DNA of 64,000 nucleotides from Macrothele yani (Eukaryota > Arthropoda > Arachnida > Araneae > Macrothelidae), in assembly GCA_039090855.1 (NCBI GenBank), contig CM077005.1, forward strand, positions 14,361,921 to 14,425,920, given 5' to 3'. Below, piece after piece: positions 57,763 through 64,000 of the stretch. Below the pieces are notes generated by a model that saw only the letters and a list, made by a program, of their open reading frames with translations, was not told the origin of the DNA and did no database searches. A program made the translations under genes and the position numbers. Numbering within the stretch: the stretch's first letter is position 1; the number at the start of each line of letters is the position of its first letter.

Positions 57763-58009
57763 CAAAGGAAATTCCAAGCAACTGAACGTAGATATCTGGG
57801 AACCATCAGATTTGTGCTAGTTGAAAGCTATTCCTGCCCCATTGTAGCGATAATATATGTCGTATTTTCATCACTAGAATTTGTGACCTACATCCAACCC
57901 GCAATGTGAGAAAAGGTCGTGAGATGCTACAATGGGGCAGGAATAGCTTCGACTAATGAAAAACTGAAGGTTCATAGATATCTATGCTCAGTTGCTTTAA
58001 ATCTGCTTG

Positions 58010-58079
58010 TCTTGGGTAGTGTAATGACTAGCATGCTCAACCGGAAATCGGGAGGTGCAAGTTTGATTCCCACTCCGGA
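58010..58079 (+). other. tRNA-like sequence 3 (inverted copy)
   Basis: Forward version: tcttgggtagtgtaatgact, then aaccggaaatcgggaggtg, then agtttgattcccactccgga. The B box remains recognisable. Probably a retroposed tRNA-like head, not a gene. Confidence 0.45.
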
Positions 58080-58150
58080 CGATGAAAAATTTCAAGTTTC
58101 CTGAAGGAGAGGTTACATGGAATACAGTGAAAATATGCCAGTAATAGCAG

Positions 58151-58417
58151 TAAATATGCCAATAATAGTATATAAAATAATGTTTCTGTTCTGACCACTG
58201 TGTTAAAGATTATGAGTTATAATAACACTTTCACACAGTGGAATGTTGGGGTTTTTCATGCTTAAAAAACATGTGATTTATTCTGTCGTCATATTTGCTG
58301 GAAGTTATGAGTACCAAAACTAGTGAAGCAGCTAAGTTGTAATTTTTTGTTTACCTTTCTGATGTTAAGCATAGCTTAAAAAGTGCACTTAGTATCTTAC
58401 TGATTTAAATTGTCATG
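58151..58417. other. Spacer
   Basis: AT-rich, nothing recognised. Confidence 0.4.
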
Positions 58418-58650
58418 GCCGCCCCGGTGGTGCAGTGTTCTGAGCGATGACTTCTGATCATTCGTCCGAGATGGGTCTGGGTTCGAATTCCGGCGAGGAA
58501 TGGATGTTGTGTTTATTTTACGGGGCTGGCTCTCTCCCATCTCTGGAACTAGTGGCCCTAAATTAGGAATGGGCGACTGCTTATAGCCCACTGAGTTGCT
58601 CACGGTGGTCGTTAAACCTTCAATCCAAAAAAAAAAAAAAAAAAAAAAAA
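58418..58650 (+). mobile_element. tRNA-derived SINE, copy E
   Basis: Full-length with head gccgccccggtggtgcagtg, B box gggttcgaattccggcg and body, plus a poly-A of about 24 bases. Slightly diverged. The target duplication is not exact (tgtcatg upstream against tgctatg downstream). Confidence 0.93.
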
Positions 58651-59199
58651 TGCTATGATAGCCAAAATTTTGGCATAATTCTCACTTTGAATAATTAAGT
58701 TTGACTGAAATGTGGCAGAAAGGTCAGACTGTGATTTTTGTATTCTGAAAACCACGCTGATTTATCTACATTGTGAAGTTCTATAGAAAGAAGTAACAAA
58801 CAATAAATCATACTGAAAAATAAGGACTTCAAAAAACCAAAAAGGATCAGTAGAGGTATTCATACATTAGGGAGAAATGATCACTTTTAACATATGTAAT
58901 GCCATATTATAGTGATTTTTGGCAACAGAAGAGAGTCTACATTATTTATCAACTTTTTGTGTAGCAGGTAATCATGCTAAATTATTTAAACGATTGTAGC
59001 ATTTTGATAGCATGCTACATTTCATCTTAAAAACACTGCCCAATTTTTTTCAATAAATTGTAAGGCAATAAAGAGAATAAAGGCATGGAGCATTCTACCC
59101 ATTTACAAAAATCATTTTTTAAATAAAATTGAAAATGGATCTTTTTTTTCCCCTGCACATTAATATTTTTTGTGTCTTGTGATCGTGCCACAGCGTATA
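58651..59199. other. Spacer
   Basis: AT-rich, nothing recognised. Confidence 0.4.
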
Positions 59200-59426
59200 T
59201 ACGAAGTGAAGTCAGTAAATAAGTCACAGTTATTTAAAAAATACTAAGTGAGGTACAAACTTGTAAAACATAAATTATTACCTTTACATTTTCTCTTATT
59301 TCTCAAAATAATTTCCACCAATATTGATACATTTATCTCATCGCTTTATCAGTGCATCGAAACCTGCAGCATCGAAGTCTTGGGTCTGCTATCTCAGCCA
59401 CAATCACACTTGCATTCAACCTCTTC

Positions 59427-59647
59427 TTTTTTTTTTTTAATTGGAGATTTAACGACCACCGTGAGCAACTCAATGGGCTATAAGCAGTCGCCCGTCCCTA
59501 ATTTAGGGTCACTGGTTCCAGGGAAGTGAGAGAGCCAGTGCCGTAAAACAAACACAACATCCATGCCTGACCGGGATTCGAACCCAGACCCCTTACGGAC
59601 GAATGATCAGAGGCCAGCGCCTTAGGCCACTGCGCCACCGGGCGGCT
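59427..59647 (-). mobile_element. tRNA-derived SINE, copy F
   Basis: Reverse-oriented from poly-T to gcgccaccgggcggc. Perfect 12-bp duplication ttcaacctcttc at 59415-59426 and 59648-59659. It sits inside the mariner C-terminal coding part, just after the ADDEEV segment. Confidence 0.95.
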
Positions 59648-60529
59648 TTCAACCTCTTCATCATCTGCGAAACATTTGCAGTCAAGGTGAATTTTTAGTG
59701 GCCCAAACAGGTGAAAATTGCACAGGCCTGTAAGGCGGATGTTCAAGAAGTTTTCAGTCTAGTTGTTCAATTTTCTGTTGGGTTAATCAAGTCGTATGAG
59801 GTCTGGCATTGTCGTGATGGAGCAATACTCCTCTACTCAGTAGGCCTGGAATTTTTTTTTTTTTCAAATTGCATCCCGAAACAGCAACAGAATTTCACAG
59901 TATGATGCAGTATTCACATTCTCCCCTTGCTTTGGGAAATGGGCTAACAGCACTTCTTGAGAATCCCAAAACACTGTACAAATAACCCTCCATAGTCCAT
60001 GCTGATGGTGAAATTTGTTTGGAATTTCTTGGTTGAAGGTGATGAGGAATGTTTCCATTGCATTGAAGTACATTTTGATTTGGGTTTGTAATAATGCACC
60101 CATGATTCATCCACTGTAGCAATCCCGTTAAGCATGTCTTCTCCTCCACATAAATACCGAGAGAGATGCAGGGTTCGTACAGTTCCTGGAATTAAAGGAT
60201 ATACTCCTTAAATGAACTTTTTCCCCCATAAGGGCCTTGAAAAACTCCTTAAATTTAAACCTGACTCCTGGAAAAAAATGTTTTGACTCCTTAAATTATT
60301 ACTATTTTGATGTTGGAACTTCAAATTATAAGTTTTGTGATTTTCTTGTAGTGCGTCTTTTGTAAAAAAAGATTGTGCTTATGTTATATAGGTTTGTGCG
60401 TCCGTCCATCTTCCTGTGGACACCATATCTTTGCAACTATTAGTCCAATTTGAAACATCCTTTTTGCATTGGGAAGCTTGAAATATGCGAATGATGATCC
60501 TTCATTTAATTTTTTTTACGATGTACAAT

Positions 60530-61270
60530 TTCACCACTAGAGGGCGTAAATGCAGATATCAAATTCAAAATACATTTTATTCCACATATTTGCTTCTAAA
60601 CATCAGACTGAAAAATTTCTTTTACCTTTCGATTCCATTTATGCCCAAGAGTATTTTAGGTATAGTCACTCTTTCAAGTTACGCATAGATTTTCTGCTAG
60701 GGGGCCTAAAAGTAAATGGCATTTTCCGCAATGTCTACTTCTAAAAATCCAATTTGAAATTTTTTTCTTCAGCAGATACAGCTCCTGATGGGAAATCTTT
60801 TGCATATAATTTCTAATTTTTGGTGAAGAATGGTTTAGCCACAAGAGGGCGCAACTGTTAATTTCTGCTTCTGATGTATTTGCCACAAGATCTGAACATC
60901 TAAAATCTTGATTAAAAAACTTGTTCATGGACCGATGACACTGACGTCGATAAACCTCTTCAGAATATTTTATTCTTGAAATAATGTATGGTTTCTTCAC
61001 CAGGGGCGTAGATGTATATCTTATTTTTGTCAATATCTCTACTTCTGTGATTCTGATTTGAAAAATTCCTTCTTTGTTAGAGAGCAGTTATGCTGCGGAA
61101 TGTTTCACATATAATTTCAAATTTTTCTTAACGCACAAATCTGCAACCAGAGTGTGCAAATTCACCATTCCGTTTATAGCAATATCTGCGGGATTAAACA
61201 CCCAATTGAAAAACTTCTTTCTTCAGTCAGATACTACAGTTTTCCATGCCGGTTCCATTGACTTTGAATA
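60530..61270. repeat. ~150-bp degenerate tandem array
   Basis: About five units, each beginning with a ccac(t/a)agagggcg-type word (60533, about 60690, 60840, 60999, 61147), followed by atatct.cttctaaa and gaaaaa.ttctttctt. Units differ strongly but keep order and spacing. Confidence 0.7.
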
Positions 61271-61734
61271 GCTTTGATAAATTTAATTCACATCAGAGCG
61301 GATTCTAATGATGTGCTCATTACACCCGAAAATTTGGTGTCATCTTTCTTGTTTTTTCTTTTCTTTCATTGTGTGTATTTGTTTTATCTGTATTGCACTG
61401 AATTGTTATTCATCTGATATCCTAATTCTCATGTTGCCAAATGCCATGTTGTATTTCAAGGATAAAAATAGATACTATTCTTATATAAAATTACATATAA
61501 TTGCACTGGTAGGAATTTTAGTTAACTTTTGGGTATAAAATAATTTATTCAAAGTTATTCCCAGATTCCAGTGTGTCATTGGAATTTGAAAGCAAAAAGC
61601 AAAATACTTAAATCACTTTATAGTTATGGCAATAGTAACTTCTGTTAGCTAGGTATGAAAAAAACATTTAACAAAGTTTTTTTTTTTTTTCCCATTCCCA
61701 TATGTCATAATTAACTCCTGGGAAATACTATTTG

Positions 61735-62890
61735 CAGAGATGCCAACTTTTACGGATTTTCCATAGTTTGTACGGATTTTCACTCCATCTTACGGTTTTA
61801 CGGAAGTCACCCAAAAAACTACGTTAAAGCCCACGCACACAATTTTTTATTTTTACCATCTTTTGGTTGAAAAAAACATACATTACAAGTAGTCCCTATA
61901 TATGCCTTTGGTGTTCTGAAATATTTCGCCAACGGAGGCGGAGCTTCTCCTCATATGCTCTTTGTCACGTGATTTCCCGTACAGTCATTTGAGAGTGCCA
62001 TGCGCAAAAGCCGAGAGGGAGCTCAGCTCTGCGCCTTTTGCGAACTCTTTACATTGATTACATGTGGCTTTGTGCTCATGAAAATTCCGGTGCAGTCGTT
62101 TTAACTCTTTCCGCTTGACTCTCGGGTGACGCCCAACGTTACGAAATCGGCGAATAGCCCGCGTGGCGGGTGTGGCCTGTCACCACGATAATGTCTCTAT
62201 AACTAGCATGTTGGCTCTTGCAAGAAATTTCTTTTCCGCCATATAGGCCGGGTGTGACCCGCCATGCTGTTGACGCGACGCCTAAATAGCTCGTATGCCA
62301 GGGCTCGCGAGACATTTCTTTTCCACCAAATAGATAAAAAAAAAAATGTCATCGACGTGTCGGGTGTCACCCACGATATCGATGACGCCTCTATAACTCG
62401 CATGTTGGCGCTCGCGAGGAATTTCTTTTTGCAGAATAGCTCACGTGTTGGGTTTCATCTGCGACGCCTATGATGCCTCTATAGCTCACACATCAGCGAT
62501 CGCAAGGAATTTCTTTTTCGCCGTGTAGCTCGTGTGTCGGGTGTCATCTGCCCCGCCTATGACGCCTTTATAGCTTGCATTTTGGTGCTCGCGAGACATT
62601 TCTTTTTCGCTGAATAGGTAGGATGTCGGAGCTGACGGGCCAAAGCTGAACTTTCATTGCTAAGTTGTGGCCTCTACTGCAGAAATATATATATATATAA
62701 TTTTTAAATAAAACTACATTTTGGAACTTATTCATTTTATTAAAAAGTGTTATAAATGATTCTGAGATTTTAAAATAAATATTTTTGATATACTGAAAAT
62801 CTTACTGGAGGTCGAAGCGCTTTTACTGAAAACTACGGAAAAATTCGGATTTTTTTTACTGATGACCCCTTTCTCAGATTGGCATCCCTG
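61735..62890. mobile_element. hAT-like element B nested in element A
   Basis: 1156 bp between CAGAGATGCCAACTTT and GATTGGCATCCCTG. The perfect 6-bp duplication tatttg is at 61729-61734 and 62891-62896. Subterminal tacggatttt words repeat near the left end, with the related attcggattttt near the right. No coding frame found. It holds a GC-rich tandem array (62150-62640). Confidence 0.9.
62150..62640. repeat. ~88-bp GC-rich tandem array in element B
   Basis: About five and a half units, each with cgggtgt.a.ctgc, gatgcctctatagctc, gctcgcgagga and atttctttttcgcc. Unit starts recur near 62227, 62315, 62422, 62509 and 62599; the third interval is longer because of an A-run. CpG-rich, unlike the surrounding DNA. 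Confidence 0.88.
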
Positions 62891-62987
62891 TATTTGGACT
62901 CCTTTAAAAACTCCTGGAAAGCTCCTTAATTGGACTTTCAAAAATGAGCATGAACCCTGGAGATGTTGCAAGGGCAGGCCCATTCGG

Positions 62988-63228
62988 GTTGCCGCCCTGG
63001 TGGCACAGTGGTCTAAGCAATGGCCTCTGATCATTCGTCCGAACGGGGTCCGGGTTCGAATCCCGGTGAGGCATGGATGTTGTGTTTGTCTTACAGCACT
63101 GGCTCTCTCCCTTCTCTGGAACCAGTGACCCTAAATTAGGGACGGGCGACTGCTTATAGCCCATTGAGTTGCTCACGGCGGTCGTTAAACCTTCAATCAA
63201 ATACAAAAAAAAAAAAAAAAAAAAAAAA
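62988..63228 (+). mobile_element. tRNA-derived SINE, copy G
   Basis: Head gttgccgccctggtggcacagtgg, B box gggttcgaatcccggtgagg, and a long poly-A with one interruption. Perfect 12-bp duplication aggcccattcgg (62976-62987 and 63229-63240). Confidence 0.95.
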
Positions 63229-63295
63229 AGGCCCATTCGGTTCATTTTGTGTTACTGAGTCAGTTCTCTGGGCACTCATCATGCGCGCATTTTTT

Positions 63296-64000
63296 CAGGG
63301 TTCCCACTCAACCTGGAAAACAGAGAAAACCTGGAATTCTCAGGGAATTTGAAAATGGTTCCAAAAATCAAGGAAAACTCAGGGAAAGTTACCCTTTTTT
63401 GTAAAAATCAGGGAAAACTCAGGGAAAGTTACTCTTTTTTGTAAAAATCAGGGAAAACTCAGGGAAAATTACCTTTTTTTTTTTTGTAAAAATCAATGGA
63501 TACTTTATTTTGCCAAAAAACATATTTTCAGGATTTCAAACTTTTGCTTGCAATTACTGCCTGCCTATACTCGGGACAAACTTAATCTGTCATTGGAAGG
63601 AAGGCTACAGAGTGTATACTTCCACTGCATAAAATAGTTCCGGTCTAAAAGCTTGTACTCCAGCTTCAACTGGCACTTAAAAAGGACACAGATGTTCAAT
63701 ACGTTCTGTGTGTGTGCATTTAAAATATTCAGATCTCAGTTTCAACGGCATTTCTAAAAAATGCAGACATTCGTGTTTTGGTGACGTCACTGATGGTTCT
63801 CTGTCACAGCATTCTTGTTTGGGTCAGAGTTAAGCTGTCAACCCAGGGGATATTTATTGCTGTGGGGGTCATTAGCAGAAGGATGAGGGCGAAAAAAGTG
63901 TTTCCCAGGGCATTTCGCGTTTCTCCCCCTGGTTTCTCCTTCTTGATTGTTGTTTTAAAACACTCTTCTGCCTTTTCGGTTTTTTCGAATGGCATCTGCC
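63296..64000. mobile_element. CAGGGTTC-ended element C, left part only
   Basis: Starts CAGGGTTCCCACTCAACC, like the termini of the other hAT-like elements. It interrupts the mariner remnant, and the right end lies beyond the window. Subterminal tcagggaaaactcagggaaa words repeat. The minus-strand frame near 63804-63995 is unrecognised. Expected right-hand target duplication: attttt. Confidence 0.6.
63361..63485. repeat. 40-bp tandem array, three units
   Basis: The word agggaaagtt/agggaaaatt recurs at 63381, 63421 and 63461, and gtaaaaatcagggaaaactc is between. Exact 40-bp period. It lies just inside the end of element C and could be a subterminal binding array. Confidence 0.92.

Larger units (their letters stand above)
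57175..58150. repeat. Three-copy repeat block with tRNA-like cores
   Basis: Two direct copies (about 57175-57535 and 57543-57850) and a third in inverted orientation (about 57860-58140). Shared parts include aggcattgtaatgctat, catattttcactg.attcca, cttcagaaaact and a 70-72-bp tRNA-like core in each. The copies have diverged modestly. The inverted copy makes a large stem with its neighbour (ggtcgtgagatgctac region against its complement near 57475-57500). Confidence 0.85.
60169..62959. mobile_element. CAGGGTTC-ended hAT-like element A
   Basis: Ends CAGGGTTCGTAC and GCATGAACCCTG (imperfect inverted ends), with subterminal aactcctggaaa-type and actccttaaatt-type repeats at both sides. Perfect 6-bp duplication gagatg (60163-60168 and 62960-62965). 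The interior is about 1.63 kb once the nested element 61735-62890 is removed. No transposase frame found; it contains a degenerate tandem array (60530-61270). It interrupts the mariner at 59200. Confidence 0.88.
59200..63295 (-). mobile_element. Mariner remnant carrying four insertions
   Basis: Minus-strand mariner pieces: NEPNGPALATS near 63240-62960, EDMLNGIATVDESWVHYYKP (first catalytic Asp) at about 60135-60080, SMDYGGLFVQCFGI, FHLFGPLKIHLDCKCFADDEEVE near 59725-59660, and finally YDKCINIGG-like C-terminus at about 59330. Insertions: SINE 59427-59647, hAT-like element 60169-62959 (with one inside it), SINE 62988-63228 and an element from 63296 off the edge. The left end appears to be tacgaagtgaagtcag near 59207; the right end is outside the window. 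Confidence 0.75.

Noticed and set aside
61921..62160. Independent gene promoter or CpG island
   Set aside because: The GC-rich part lies inside element B and merges with its tandem array; no adjacent coding sequence.
1..64000. CRISPR arrays, rRNA genes, bacterial operons, phage
   Set aside because: No regular spaced repeats, rRNA signatures or dense coding; spliced exons and retroposons show a eukaryotic genome.

Overview
This is eukaryotic DNA: AT-rich, with very long introns, poly-A/T tracts and many transposable elements. There are no bacterial operons, no CRISPR and no rRNA. Mariner/Tc1-type transposons, DUF4817-type DDE transposons, Penelope-like elements with GIY-YIG domains and an abundant tRNA-derived SINE point to an arthropod. 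A chelicerate, perhaps a horseshoe crab, is my best guess and is an inference only.

One host gene can be supported. It lies on the + strand and is seen as four exon pieces: 11111-11262, 26602-about 26767, 40825-40894 and 48537-48782. The pieces carry motifs I associate with the invertebrate MAP7/ensconsin family of microtubule-associated proteins (NVSFAFGSSLPRNL; KRSVSMTRLDQLARPRR). Neither end of the gene is in the window. Introns of roughly 15, 14 and 7.6 kb hold nearly everything else.

Layout. 1-1979: no gene. 1980-6241: hAT-type transposon copy 1. About 6486-9560: a Penelope-like element (minus strand) hit by a SINE and by a 1.43-kb Tc1-type transposon. 10566-10862: a foldback repeat. 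11111-11262: exon. 11431-12560: a non-autonomous hAT-like element. 12680-13745: a decayed DDE transposase. 14270-15261: a 5'-truncated LINE with target duplications. 16482-18126: another CAGGG-ended element. 19703-24224: hAT copy 2. 24255-28600: two DUF4817-type transposons, a foldback element, a SINE remnant and an exon. 31342-34103: a mariner split by a complete DUF4817-type element. 38454-39911: a roughly 600-bp-arm palindrome made of two inverted Penelope-like 3' ends. 40825-43275: exon, SINEs, a mariner and tandem repeats. 44755-45590: a LINE fragment. 48537-48782: exon. 52896-54153: a mariner. 57175-58150: a block of three tRNA-like repeats. 59200-64000: a mariner carrying two SINEs, a hAT-like element with a second one inside it, and a third running off the edge.

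The strongest general observation is that five elements with CAGRG...CCCTG termini are bounded by perfect 6-bp direct repeats (tgaatg, caccat, gtactg, gagatg, tatttg) instead of the 8 bp usual for hAT transposons; a sixth has 5 bp. The second is the Penelope-like palindrome, whose two arms meet at a short shared segment. That suggests two reverse-transcription events anchored at opposite sides of one target.
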